15,041 bases of DNA. Origin: Gonapodya sp. JEL0774. Taxonomy: Eukaryota; Monoblepharomycota; Monoblepharidomycetes; Monoblepharidales; Gonapodyaceae. Position numbers and translations under genes: made by a program. The stretch is from assembly GCA_027604505.1 (NCBI GenBank), contig JADIIX010000302.1, forward strand, positions 1 through 15,041, read 5' to 3'. This document shows positions 1 through 8,068 of the stretch, one piece after another. Under the pieces are notes generated by a model, which saw only the letters and a program-made list of their open reading frames with translations, ran no database searches and was not told where the DNA came from. The first letter of the stretch is position 1. Every line of letters begins with the position of its first letter.

Positions 1-1145
1 ACGTGATAATAAGATGCGACTGGTGATAACTCTACTTTCAGTGTCCTGTAGTAATTCAAAAACGCAAAAAGAGTTGCCGGCTTGTCCCATGCCCACTCAA
101 TTGACACCCCACCTGCACTGTTTGAGGAATTGTACTGTTGCTGCTCTGGCGTCAAGTGCGGCAACTTCCAATGCCCAACGAGGTGACCGTTGCCAGGGAG
201 ATAAGCGGGGTCTCCGTAGATTTGGTATGGTTCGTGGTTTGGGCCAAAAGCTGTCGAGGGGAAAACTTCTAGAAATGACAAAGTAGACACACTCAATCGA
301 CAACTCACCATGCTGTGAGAGAATATCATTGAGTCCGCTCAGTCTATAAATCGTGATGTCGTGATCCGGGCCCAGAAAAGGTCCGCAAAGATGTATGACG
401 ATCCCATCAGGGGTCACAACTCCTTGAAACTTGAGCGAATGCTGACGCTTGTGTCCGCTGTAGTACTTCCTTTGATGATGCGTTGGTCGCGCTATTCGAC
501 GCTCTGTTCCATCGATGAATCCGAAGATGGTTTGAAGTGGGGACCCGGCGGTGTGAACAGCATGGCAAAACTGCTTTAGCAACACCGGAGTCAGCCGCTG
601 AGTATCCCACATCAAAATTTCCTTTGATTTGCGTGTGATTTCGTCGACAAGATAGGAGAGAATGCGAGAGAGCTCGTCCGCGGAGCGACCGAAGGTGAGG
701 GCGATATCGGCGAGGCGATTGGGGAAGGTGAAACGACGAAGAAGCACACAGAGTGCCTCAATCCCAAGAAATCGAAGTCGATTTTCCAGGATGATGGTTT
801 CGGGAATCCTGAGGGCTGCTTTCAGTCAAAATAGGTCGGTGTTTTTGAACCTATCGTGATTGGGGCAAAATATTCCTACATCTGGGGCCCCACAATGCAG
901 ATGGCAGTCACAACTCACCTAAAACGATGAATACAGTCTGCATCTGAAAGCGCTCCGAGATCCAGGCGTGCTGCAGGGAACGCCGGTCGCTCTGGCGGAA
1001 GCAGACTCGCCGCAAGCAACAATCGGCGCCTTCTCCTGATCCTCTCCAGTCTGATGCTCACGAATGAAAAAGAATCGTCGGAGTCAGAGGTGTCCCCGTC
1101 CATTAAAGTGGTTGCGGAAAATTGGGAGCTGGTTTGAGTGCGCAA
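1..1145 (-). pseudogene. PIF/Harbinger (DDE_Tnp_4) transposase, broken, 3' end beyond the window
   Basis: Seen: exon 1 (1145-919, 75 codons, ATG start, acidic Ser/Asp-rich N-terminus, then an Arg/Leu-rich stretch) is spliced by a 68-nt intron to exon 2 (850 to the left edge). Exon 2 carries the family blocks in order: ALRIP, EALCVLLRRFTFPNRL, FGRSADELS, FIDGTERRIARP (first catalytic Asp at 511-513), YYSGHKRQHSLKFQGVVTPD, GPDHDITIYRLSGL (second Asp), YGDPAY (201-215), SIEWA (Glu at 96-98) and FAFLNYYRTLKVE. Known of the family: a DDE nuclease that cuts and pastes Harbinger elements, usually with a separate Myb/SANT-like partner, which is not visible here. Damage: TGA at 826-828, and a frameshift near the A4 run at 246-249, after which the GDPAY and Glu blocks lie in another frame. 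The transposase is therefore non-functional as it stands. The family call is firm. Confidence 0.93.
851..918 (-). other. Intron in the Harbinger transposase
   Basis: The donor is AG|GTGAGT at 919/918 and the acceptor is ATAG| at 851. The length is 68 nt, phase 2. Splicing joins CIHRF to RFKNTDLF, which restores the RF-x(n)-L-x(n)-ALRIP block that precedes the first helices of fungal Harbinger transposases. The donor matches several introns inferred in the hAT gene further right. Confidence 0.8.
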
Positions 1146-1451
1146 GGTCGCTCGGCTATTTAGTTTTTCACTTCACAAATTACAATAACTAAATGTGGTG
1201 CGCAACCTCTCTATTGGGGGTGTGAACCTCTTTCAATTCAGAGCTCGAAATCGAAACAACACTCATTTTGACAGAATCAAGACCGGGGATTGGTTTTTCT
1301 CAGCTATGATGGTCATGGCATAGAGGGGTATCTAGAATCAATACATGGTTCATGTCACAAGTCAGCCTGTAGTTCAATCTTCTCTTTCAGTCCCGCAGCT
1401 GATCCCATCAGCCATCATCTCAAGAATCCAATGATTCTAACTGTGCCGCTT
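1146..1451. other. Non-coding stretch upstream of the Harbinger gene
   Basis: About 300 bases between the Harbinger start codon (reading left) and the outer edge of the left repeat copy. No coding-like frame, tRNA or recognisable transposon terminus was seen. It would contain the Harbinger promoter and probably one element end, but no terminal inverted repeat could be placed because the partner end is outside the window. Confidence 0.4.
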
Positions 1452-1663
1452 TGTTGAGATATGGGTGTTTTGACATTTTGGACGGCTCTAGCGCAACAGG
1501 GAGGGGGAATTTGGGATAATTAATGGAGCAAAATTACTTGCTGCAAAATTCTCTACAAGTTTGTCCTTTACAGTTTTGTTGTAGCGTTATTGGTTAGTGA
1601 GCTACACTAGGGAACGTGGATAACTTGGTGCACACACTTGGAGATGGTGCTATGGTTGTCAGA
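1452..1663 (+). repeat. Left copy of an inverted ~210-bp repeat
   Basis: From TGTTGAGATATGGG to the end of the block near TTGTCAGA, this sequence matches the reverse complement of 3170-3382, at roughly 80% identity by eye. Long shared blocks include CGTTATTGGTTAGTGAGCTA and ACTTGGTGCACACACTTGG. Neither copy has obvious terminal inverted repeats of its own, and no matching target-site duplication flanks the pair. It may be a MITE-like repeat present twice, or the long terminal inverted repeats of one 1.9-kb element. Confidence 0.8.
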
Positions 1664-2853
1664 TAAACTAGATTAAGCTTTTTCTGTACAATGTGTTGGA
1701 ACAGTTGAATTGGAACCACTCAACACGCTTTGACCAGGTGGTCCTGATGGCTCCATTGTCATCAGAGAGCGATGGCCGGCTAACACAATTCAGCTCTGTG
1801 GCAAACATGTCAATGGATGTTGCATCTCCGTGCAAGTCAGAGATGTCATTGCAATCCTCAAAATGCAATCATACCTCCCATGTCACAATCGGATGATGAA
1901 AGCTCAGACATTGACAAAGCTACAGAGGTCTGGAAATGGATGGCAATCTGACAGGAACCTATCACGGACCTGGAAGTTTGTGTAAGTACAGTCTTATATT
2001 ATGCAACGTCAACTGTTAGCTAAATATGATGAATGACTCTCAAGTTTCCACATGTTAAATGGAGAGATGGCTGTATTGTCAGTGTGGTCAATGATGAGGA
2101 GAATCTCAAAGGAATACACTGGGCTGATGGGGTAAGGGGGACGGTTGAGTTACTGTTTGAAGAGCAAGAGAGGCCGGAATTTCAGCTCTTGTCAGTGGGT
2201 GCCAGGTGATCTGGTTGTGTTCTCACTCAACCTTTGGCCCTCGGGAATCTCTACTAACATCGTTTTTCCTTGACCTTCTGGTGCACAAACCATTGAGATT
2301 TGGTGTGAAATTGTTTCTAGGACTTTGCAGGGTGTTCTGTGATGGAACCAGAAGAGCTTCAAGTATGGTGCATCTTCTATGACAAATATCTCCACAGGGA
2401 GTGACGCTAGGACAATGATAATATGCGCATTGGAACCGCGCCAAAGAGTAGATACGTTTAGGTAGTTGAACGACCTCTCTAGCATTCCTGGTTGTGGAGT
2501 TATGTGATGAGAGAACAGACTTAGTGTGTGGGAGAAAACTTTAGTACGTACGACCACAGTAGTGCATTGTGATCGAGCGATTGGGAAAATAGAAACGAGT
2601 CGCAACACAGAACAGCGACCGCAACTCTCAATACAAACACTTCTTTCTGGGATCTCTGGTCTGGTGCTGCACAAATTTGTATTCACAATCAGAGGTCAGC
2701 CTCCTTCTGGAGCTTTATTCGTGAAATCCATGCAAGGAAGGAGCCAGATGAGAGTGAAGACAATGTCAAAGAAGAATCTGATAGTTGGAGACTCCTATAT
2801 TACTGTAAAACATGAAACATCACTTTTGCTTGTCATCAGTCATAACTTATATG
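1664..2853. other. Unassigned interval between repeat copy and hAT 3' end
   Basis: No family was recognised. Coding-like pieces exist on both strands: plus 2042-2206 (begins FPHVKWRDGCIVSVV, ends at a TGA), plus 2573-2815 (81 codons, W-rich, contains SFWDLWSGAAQICIHNQ), and minus 2192-2686 (164 codons from an ATG, contains SNAHIIIVLASLPVEIFVIE). A possible plus-strand splice donor, TGT|GTAAGT, lies near 1980. The pieces fit a decayed gene or transposon with several introns, but neither strand wins. The hAT 3' flank and its left terminus should also lie here; no hAT terminus was identified. Confidence 0.35.
2192..2686 (-). CDS. Unrecognised 164-codon open frame
   Basis: This is the longest uninterrupted frame in this interval, starting at an ATG and ending at a TGA. 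It shows a mixed hydrophobic/polar composition with a hydrophobic run (HIIIVLASLPVEIFVIE) and no motif I recognise. It overlaps shorter plus-strand frames that also look coding, so it could be an antisense shadow. It lies on the same strand as, and downstream of, the hAT transposase, but nothing links the two. Function unknown. Confidence 0.2.
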   Translation of the reverse strand: MNTNLCSTRPEIPERSVCIESCGRCSVLRLVSIFPIARSQCTTVVVRTKVFSHTLSLFSHHITPQPGMLERSFNYLNVSTLWRGSNAHIIIVLASLPVEIFVIEDAPYLKLFWFHHRTPCKVLETISHQISMVCAPEGQGKTMLVEIPEGQRLSENTTRSPGTH

Positions 2854-3165
2854 TCATTGGAAGATGTTAGTTCTACAACTACTTTCGAACATAGTTATTT
2901 TTGCCTTCCCAAAACTTAACAATTTAAATAGTCCATCCTCCTCCCATGACTTCAGGCGCATCGTTTGCTTGATTTTTTCTGCTGAGAGGTTGCCCTGCTT
3001 CTTGGTGACCATTTCCTTTGCGGCGTTGAATGACTGTTCCAAATCTGCTGTTGTTGCCGGAGTTCTGAGAACTGCTTGTGCAGTTTGGGCAAGGTTCAGA
3101 TCGTCTTCTGTTGAGTGGTATGATCTTCTTATTTGGTCACGTTTGCACAAAAAAGGCGTATCTAC
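2854..3165 (-). pseudogene. hAT transposase C-terminal dimerisation domain
   Basis: Open from the inner edge of the right repeat copy to a TAA. It holds NLAQTAQAVLRTPATTADLE, then QSFNAAKEMVTKKQGNLSAE and IKQTMRLKSWEEDGLF. This matches the Dimer_Tnp_hAT pattern la..ar.vLatPatsAdlErsFSaa..ivt.kR.nLs...i..lm.LksW, the domain through which hAT transposases assemble. It is the best preserved part of the gene, with no internal stop from about 3160. Downstream residues KITMFESSCRTNIFQ may be the native C-terminus. Confidence 0.88.
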
Positions 3166-3169
3166 TACA

Positions 3170-3382
3170 TCTGTGGCCACAGTACTGTCCCCAAGTGTGT
3201 GCACCAAGTTACCCCCGTTGCCTAGTGTAGCTCACTAACCAATAACGCTAGAGCAAAACTGTGGAGAACAAACTTGCAGAAAATTTTACGGAGAGCAATT
3301 TTCTCCATTTAATGTTCCCAAATTCCAACTCCCCGTGTTGCTAGAGCCGTCTGAAATGTGAAAACCTCCCATATCTCAACAT
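3170..3382 (-). repeat. Right copy of the inverted ~210-bp repeat, inside a hAT intron
   Basis: Reverse complement of 1452-1663 (see that entry). It lies wholly between the hAT donor at 3458 and the start of the dimerisation exon near 3165, so it occupies most of that intron. The usable acceptor (TAG near 3166-3170) lies at or just beyond the repeat edge. This suggests insertion into a pre-existing intron of the element, or that the repeat contributed the intron's 3' part. Confidence 0.78.
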
Positions 3383-3458
3383 CTTCTACCCACGTCCTAA
3401 TCAAAAATGTCGTTGCAGATTGGAAGAATGAGAAGATATTCAGAGCAAGAAAACTCAC

Positions 3459-3556
3459 CTTTCACCACTCGAGTGCATTGAGCAGCAAATGCTCCTCACC
3501 GTCTGCCATCTGCCTCTCTCCCGCGACTATATTTGTCACAGCATAATCAACAAGAT
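3459..3556 (-). pseudogene. hAT transposase exon ending in the LEWW motif
   Basis: Acceptor CTGTGCAG| at 3557 and donor AAAG|GTGAGT at 3459/3458. Reads LVDYAVTNIVAGERQ, then LLNALEW*K. The usual hAT sequence here is an EL..YL helix followed by L.WW. The TGA in place of the second Trp is best read as a TGG-to-TGA change. 98 nt, one-base carry-over at the start, ends in phase 0. Confidence 0.7.
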
Positions 3557-3781
3557 CTGCACAGAGCTAGGTGTCCAACCCCATTCCACTGACTCCAGGT
3601 GTGCCATTCCCAGTGTTAAACAAGCAATGGAGCTGGAAAGTCATGCCCTCCTCCAATGGAGAAGTTGCCAAGGACTCTGCCTCTTTTGATTTACTTGGGG
3701 GCACCAAAGATTGTGGAGAGAATCGCTGACAAGCGGCCTTAATGTTGGACCTAAACAGCAGCAAGCCAGGCCGGAGGGAGT

Positions 3782-4230
3782 CTATCTATTATCATGATAC
3801 ACAACAGTCACAAGAACTCGCATGGCATTGTCAATGCAGCGCTGATCCCAGTCATTCTTCCTTGCATACTCAAACTTGAGGCCAGTTTCAAGTACTGTAC
3901 GTGGGTTAGTGAGACAAACAAAATGTCACCAAGCGTTGAGCATGTCCACATTTGTAGTTTGTACAGAGAACATGCTGCCTCATAAAACTCACACATTGCA
4001 TTTGTGTATGCAGCACCATCGGTGTGTTGGTACCACTTGAGCCACTTTGCCAGTGCAGCCCTCAAAGCTTCCACAAGTATGCCGTACTCTGGAGGGTGCT
4101 TTGTTTGTAGTCGCTCAATTTCGTCCTCAATGCCTTCAGCTCCACTGCTGTACGTAGCGATTCCATTCGAGACAGTATTGGTGTCAACTCGTTGCAGCCA
4201 CTTTGAAATGACATCAAAGTGATCAGTGAG
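3782..4230 (-). pseudogene. hAT transposase exons before the C-terminal domain
   Basis: Exon 4230-3993 (79 codons plus 1 base, no stop) reads LTDHFDVISKWLQRVD and, later, ALAKWLKWYQHTDGAAYTNAM. A 98-nt intron (3992-3895, ATGT|GTGAGT to GTACAG|) leads in phase 1 into LLETGLKFEYARKNDWDQ and CIDNAMRVLV. The spliced AYTNAMLLETGLKFEY recalls the hAT block where ...LhP..K..Yf....W...wi..a follows. The frame hits a TAG at 3782-3784; the sequence from there to 3557 keeps no clear hAT frame. Confidence 0.75.
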
Positions 4231-4281
4231 CTACATTCCATTGTTGGGACCCAGCAATCAAGTTGTAGGGATAACACTTAC

Positions 4282-4583
4282 CGACAAGTGTCCATTGATT
4301 GATCCTACCAAACGGGTACCCAGGGACCAACTACACATCCGTTCCTTTGCAACTTCCGGTCCTCTTCCACAAACTTGTTCAGAGGCTCCACATACTTCTC
4401 TGTAAAACAAAGCATTGTGCGTGCTGACAACCAGCAGGTTGAAGTTTTGAGGGGTGCTTTAAGCGGCTCGATTCCAAGGCCTTGCACATAGCAACAAATA
4501 ACCAATAATTCCACCAACGATGTTCTCTTCGAGCGATGAAACTCCCCATTCCTCAAAGCTACACCGTGCACTTTACAGTTTCT
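4282..4583 (-). pseudogene. hAT transposase exon: CWLSARTML block
   Basis: Acceptor GGCGCAG| at 4584, phase 0, matching the phase-0 donor at 5229. Reads RNCKVHGVALR, then GIEPLKAPLKTSTCWLSA and RTMLCFTEKYVEPLNKFVE, resembling the hAT TRWlSa..ML....pl..fv block (Arg replaced by Cys). A TAG at 4305-4307 precedes the GTAAGT donor (4282/4281), probably from a frameshift, since the phase with the next exon does not match. The region from 4584 to 4769 on this strand is open but fits the family poorly and is treated as intron. Confidence 0.72.
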
Positions 4584-4778
4584 CTGCGCCAAACAGTGGT
4601 CTGGATGCTCACAACCTTTACTTTCGTGGAAAGTTTGGGATACCTCCAGTGTGAGAATGGGAGAATGCAAACCCATATAGGAAGACAATGAAGTCAAAGC
4701 TCTGCAAACTTCAGGTTCGTTGCTTTGGTTTGTTCTAGTGTTTGATTGCTGAAATCCCCAATTTTCCATTGTTTCCAG

Positions 4779-4913
4779 CGAGTTGCCCTTGTCTATGATC
4801 TCTACCTAAGAGCCGGACGGGTCAACGAGTACGAGCTCACGTTTGGTGGCAGCAAGTACACAAACTGGAACAAATTGTACGAGGCCATCAACAAAAACAT
4901 TCCAAAGAACACT
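4779..4913 (+). other. Exon-like stretch 1 on the opposite strand of the hAT intron
   Basis: 45 codons, phase 0 at both ends. It is preceded by the pyrimidine-rich acceptor ATTTTCCATTGTTTCCAG| and followed by the donor ACT|GTGAGT (4913/4914). It reads RVALVYDLYLRAGRVNEYEL, then FGGSKYTNWNKLYEAINKNI. Composition and splice signals look like a genuine exon, but I do not recognise the protein. Likely a captured gene fragment rather than part of the hAT element. Confidence 0.5.
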
Positions 4914-5041
4914 GTGAGTCATTCTTCAGTCCCGTTGGCACTGTATTTTGGTACATTCTGAGCACTCTCATGTTCCAAGCCATTGTCTATCCCGGCACCC
5001 CAGGCTTCTCTTCCATTTACTTCTTCTCCTACACCTCCCAG

Positions 5042-5149
5042 GTCCACAACATCACAATGGCCAGTAATTCTCACCCCTCAGTAAATGCACCAGGTACTCC
5101 CCAAGCTAGTCGAGGCATTGTGTTGATGAGTGGACTTTTGCGTGAGTAA
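5042..5149 (+). other. Exon-like stretch 2 on the opposite strand of the hAT intron
   Basis: Preceded by a strong pyrimidine tract and acceptor (CTTCTCCTACACCTCCCAG|), 128 nt after the donor of stretch 1, and in matching phase 0. Reads VHNITMASNSHPSVNAPGTP, then RGIVLMSGLLRE and TAA (5147-5149). Alternatively a GTGAGT donor at 5142 ends the exon before the stop. The frame is also open leftwards to an ATG at 4970. NIT is a possible N-glycosylation site. Protein not recognised. Confidence 0.45.
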
Positions 5150-5228
5150 CATGCACCTTGTTATATGGTCCATGATCAAGGTATAAGATGGGATAGTGAC
5201 CCTAGAGATATTAACTCCTAGCACGTAC

Positions 5229-5498
5229 CATTTTGACGAGTGAGATGCTCTTGTGCTCTGTGCATTCTGTCCTGTCCTCCTCCCTCAGGTTCTGTAGGGC
5301 TTCACCAACATCCTCAGCTCAAATATTTGTACTGAGCGAGTTGAGGTAGGTGTTTACTGCTAGGTTCATGTGGTGAGCTGAGCATAACACAAGATTGTCA
5401 GTTTGTGAGAATGGAATACCCTGCAATCCAAGATACTCGGCAAGTTCGTCAGCGGCAGTGAGGTTTGTGGATGCACTGTCAGAAATAAAGTTCCAAAA
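5229..5498 (-). pseudogene. hAT transposase exon: second catalytic Asp and CxxH motif
   Basis: 90 codons, phase 0 at both ends. Acceptor GTGTAG| at 5499; donor ATG|GTACGT at 5229/5228. It begins FWNFISDSASTNLTAADEL (second catalytic Asp at 5478-5480) and continues with CSAHHMNLAV, the conserved Cys/His plus NL motif of hAT cores. One TGA at 5319-5321 interrupts it. The 86-nt intron upstream (5499-5584) joins two phase-0 ends, supporting the splice model. Confidence 0.9.
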
Positions 5499-5584
5499 CT
5501 ACACTAAGTCAACAGAGTAATGCATTTGAGCCAATGTTCAACCTGCAGACATCAATTAAAACGTTTCTAGGAGTGCGAACTCAC

Positions 5585-5784
5585 CTTGTGCTCTATTCCA
5601 AAGTCCTTCAACACATCGGCAATCAGATCAGCAGATGATTCCCAGTGTGCTGACCATGCCTCTTGCAGAAGTCCAGTAAGAATGATCTCTGCACAAAATC
5701 CGGGTCCACAAAGTGGACCAATACACCAAGAAAGGGAATCATGCTGGTATCTGATATCCAGCGGTCAAAAGAGAGCGACACAGT
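5585..5784 (-). pseudogene. hAT transposase exon: first catalytic Asp (FDRW)
   Basis: Reads VSLSFDRWISDTSMIPFLGV, then VHFVDPDF, a strong match to the hAT pattern vsltfDgWts...fLgv.ahfid that carries the first catalytic Asp (here 5764-5766). A one-base frameshift near 5640 separates this from SSADLIADVLKDFGIEHK, the next hAT helix. The exon ends at a CACAAG|GTGAGT donor (5585/5584), phase 0. The left edge of the exon is uncertain because a TAA precedes the frame and no clean acceptor is seen. Confidence 0.86.
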
Positions 5785-5871
5785 TAATTAATGCTTGGGT
5801 CTAGCTCAATGCAAGTGATGTGACAAGACATTCTGATTGAATGATTACCAAGCATACCATTGAACACTCAC

Positions 5872-6048
5872 CTGGAGGAACTCCTTCACCACATGTCATG
5901 TCAATATTGTCAGAGATCCTGTGTCAAGATACAGTTTCTACTTGTGGATTCAGACATTTGACAAGTGATTTGAAGTTTGGTGTCTCGCTGATGCGAAATG
6001 AATGCTGGTCAAGAACAATCCACTTGATTATTTAACATCGGAACCGAC
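5872..6048 (-). pseudogene. hAT transposase exon: WIVLDQHSF block
   Basis: Acceptor TTGCAG| at 6049 and donor CAG|GTGAG at 5872/5871. The frame reads IIKWIVLDQHSFRISETPNF, then KSLVKCLNP, the hAT block where W-I-V-x-D-x-x-x-F precedes F-x(n)-LNP. Two in-frame stops are visible: a TAA just before IIKW (perhaps a frameshift) and a TGA after PQVETVS. This block lies between the DNA-binding finger and the catalytic core. Confidence 0.8.
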
Positions 6049-6126
6049 CTGCAAGGTATGGAATCTAACAGCACGCAGCATCAATGCAGAAATTGCTCTG
6101 AGAAAGCCACAGTGTATGAAACTCAC

Positions 6127-6487
6127 ATTAAAATGAGCAGTGATTGTTGGCTGCTTTCTGTCAGAACCACGATTGTCAATGAACGCTGTCGACAGGCAGC
6201 AACTTCAGAAGTTGGGGAGCTTCTCCTCGTGCAGGAGCTTTGGAGCAATTTTGGCGTCAAAGTAAAGGTCCCAATGGTGAGCTTGGAGATGTTGAAAGGG
6301 TAAGGTGGTGTTGCCAGTTTTGTCAATAGTGAAGATGACCTCGCTGGAATTGTCCCATGGCATCATGAAACCCTCAAAACAATAGCAAGAAGTGAAATTT
6401 TGAACTCAAACAATGCCCCACATGGACTTCTTCTTCCATTCCAACCATCCTCTTTCCCGCGTGCGGTTTCCCTCTGGAAGTAGTTCC
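6127..6487 (-). pseudogene. hAT transposase, remainder of the BED zinc-finger exon
   Basis: Continues from the copia insertion point with YFQRETARGKEDGW and a Cys near 6419. After a frame change (frameshift or small intron around 6370-6400) come SSEVIFTIDKTGNTTLPF and HLQAHH, the closing His pair of a BED finger at about 6270-6290. The end reads RKQPTITAHFN before a GTGAGT donor at 6126. The second Cys of the C-x2-C pair is not clear, so the finger is already damaged apart from the insertion. BED fingers bind transposon end DNA in hAT enzymes. Confidence 0.82.
6483..6487 (+). repeat. Left target-site duplication (GTTCC)
   Basis: GTTCC directly abuts the TG of the 5' LTR and is repeated exactly at 11329-11333. 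Five base pairs is the usual copia duplication length. Counting only one copy puts the two hAT half-exons in the same reading frame. Confidence 0.95.
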
Positions 6488-6779
6488 TGTTAGAAGTTGC
6501 AGCTTTATGCGACTGGATCTTGGATTGTGCACATGCACATTTGCCCCAAAAAAACACCATTCGGGCAAGTCCAAAACACCCCATGGACTTTAGGACTTAC
6601 GGGGAGTATTTTCTCTTTACGTACTTTGGGGACATTACAAAATAGGCCAAGTGCTAGACTATATAAGCTCAGAGATACTAAGTGTATTCAGTGACTCTAC
6701 AAGATAAGTACTACACTACGGGGGAACCTCTGCCCAACAACACCCAGACAAGCTGTCACAGCAGAAGATTGATTATACA
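6488..6779 (+). repeat. 5' LTR of the copia element
   Basis: Begins TGTTAGAAGTTGCAG and ends GATTATACA, giving the TG...CA termini of LTRs. Matches 11039-11328 along its length at roughly 89% by eye. It contains a TATATAAG box at 6660-6667, followed by a well-conserved block (CTCAGAGATACTAAGTGTAT) that is the likely transcription start region. Confidence 0.95.
6660..6667 (+). promoter_or_regulatory. TATA box in the 5' LTR
   Basis: TATATAAG in the second half of the LTR, conserved in the 3' LTR at 11211-11218 within a block of about 60 bases that has hardly changed between the LTRs. Position and conservation fit the promoter of the genomic RNA. The call rests on motif and position only. Confidence 0.6.
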
Positions 6780-7710
6780 GTTACAGTGCGAACTCTAGCA
6801 AGCATCTTTGCACTGCAGCAAGGCGTACACGAGTACATTCAAGGGACAGTGCCAAAGCCACTGGCAGCTGTTCCCAGGTCACTCACCAATGCACCTACTA
6901 CCACCGCATCCGCATCCACAATCCCATCCCTCTCTGCAACTCCAGCAACCCTTACCGCTTCTGTCACCACCAGCAAGAGTTAGTGAGTTGGATGTGTGGC
7001 TGGCAAAGGACCGAATGGGGCAAGTACTTTTAATGGCAGCAATCAATGAATGCCTCTTGGTTGCTATACAAGAGCGCGTACCTTCTGATCCTGTCAATTA
7101 TACTTCCCACCTCATCTACAAGGCAAGCCTTGACACGGTTCGGCCCAACATTGCATCTCACACCATCTCTCTACACCGGCAACTCACTAAACAAGAACTC
7201 TGGTCCAATCAGACGATCACTATGTACCTTTCTGAGAAGGGGAGCTTGATCCGGCAGCTCTGCAATGTTTAAGGTCGCGATTATACTGTGAGCGAGGTCT
7301 TGAAGTGGGTTGGTGCTGGTTTGCCTGCAGAGTACAAACTCCAACTCGGATTGGCCGAGTTCAGACTGAAGGACGGCAAGTTGACAGTCAAGGATCTACG
7401 GATGATGCTCGTCATGATGGAACATCAGTTAGCAGCATAAGGTGGCAAGGCGGATGAGATTGGCAGTCAAGCATTCTCAAGTATGCACAACTCAGCTCGG
7501 TCTAGTGCGTCAGGCTCCAACTCCAAACCATTTCCCGGCAACTGCAATAAGTGTAGGCAGAACGGCCACATGGCGCGCAATTGCTCTAGCAAGAAGGACA
7601 CTTGGCAAAGTGGCGACCGGTCGAAGAGAGGTGGTGGCAGTGGAGAGGGTGGACGGGGCGGCAGCGGTGGGAAGAACAAGAGGGTTCCTTTCGCAAACGC
7701 AATGGACAAT
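6780..7710 (+). pseudogene. gag: copia gag (capsid/nucleocapsid) region
   Basis: Starts just after the 5' LTR. The first frame reads LASIFALQQGVHEYIQGTVP (gag N-terminal helices). A frameshift between about 6860 and 6990, in a Pro/His/Ser-rich tract, leads to ELDVWLAKDRMGQVLLMAAI and SEVLKWVGAGLPAEYKLQL. TAA stops at 7270-7272 and 7438-7440 lie in the same frame as the zinc knuckle CNKCRQNGHMARNC (7543-7584, C-x2-C-x4-H-x4-C), which packages RNA. A basic Gly/Arg/Ser-rich linker follows. No initiator ATG is evident in the first frame, and no primer-binding site was recognised after the LTR. Confidence 0.85.
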
Positions 7711-8068
7711 TACGTTTTCACACTCTCATTTGAGGACAGCTCCACCAACACTCACCTGAAACGATCCCCAACTGAGCTGATCTGGGACACTGGTGCGACT
7801 CGGAGCTTGTCCTTGTATCAAGCTTACAGAAATTTGGGAGGTCAAAGGGTTAACAGTCAAGATTCCAGGCGGAGGAACCCTATCTGTGACGGGTGTTGGA
7901 ACGATAAGTGTGACTGCAGTGGATAGGGCTGAAAAGCCAATGGGGACAATTCTACTCACGGAATCTTTTCTCGACCCCAAGTCTCACATCAAGATCGTGT
8001 CGCATGCCGCTTTTGCTGACGAGGGCTGCAAACTCGTAGGCAAAGGTCACTACTTTTTGATCAAGTAG
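7711..8068 (+). pseudogene. copia aspartic protease region
   Basis: The same frame as the zinc knuckle reaches ELIWDTGATRSLSLYQAY, with the active-site DTG at 7786-7794. A frameshift at about 7846-7855 moves the frame to LTVKIPGGGTLSVTGVGTIS, the flap-proximal strands of retroviral-type proteases, and on to KIVSHAAFADEGCKLVG. A TAG at 8066-8068 interrupts the frame before the pre-integrase domain. The enzyme would normally cut the Gag-Pol polyprotein. Confidence 0.85.

Larger units (their letters stand above)
4584..5228 (-). other. Long hAT intron (645 nt) containing opposite-strand exons
   Basis: Bounded by ATG|GTACGT (5229/5228) and GGCGCAG| (4584), both phase 0. It is 6 to 9 times longer than the other introns placed cleanly in this gene (86 and 98 nt). 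The extra length coincides with two plus-strand exon-like pieces at 4779-4913 and 5042-5149, so the intron probably received an insertion. No target duplication or terminal repeat around the insert was found by eye. Confidence 0.55.

Noticed and set aside
1452-3382. Interpretation of the two inverted repeats as certain terminal repeats of one transposon
   Set aside because: No target duplication was seen at the outer edges, and the right copy fits neatly inside a hAT intron, so the pair is reported as repeats without that claim.
4305-4769. Minus-strand 154-codon frame taken as one protein
   Set aside because: Only the part from 4583 leftwards resembles hAT. The right part lies before a good acceptor and is better read as intron.
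6780-6800. Primer-binding site directly after the 5' LTR
   Set aside because: The sequence GTTACAGTGCGAACTC does not match the 3' end of a tRNA I can name, and many copia elements prime from internal tRNA fragments, so no site is annotated.
7442-7759. Plus-strand 105-codon open frame overlapping the gag zinc knuckle
   Set aside because: It is a shadow of the frame carrying CNKCRQNGHMARNC and the protease DTG, and shows no motif of its own.
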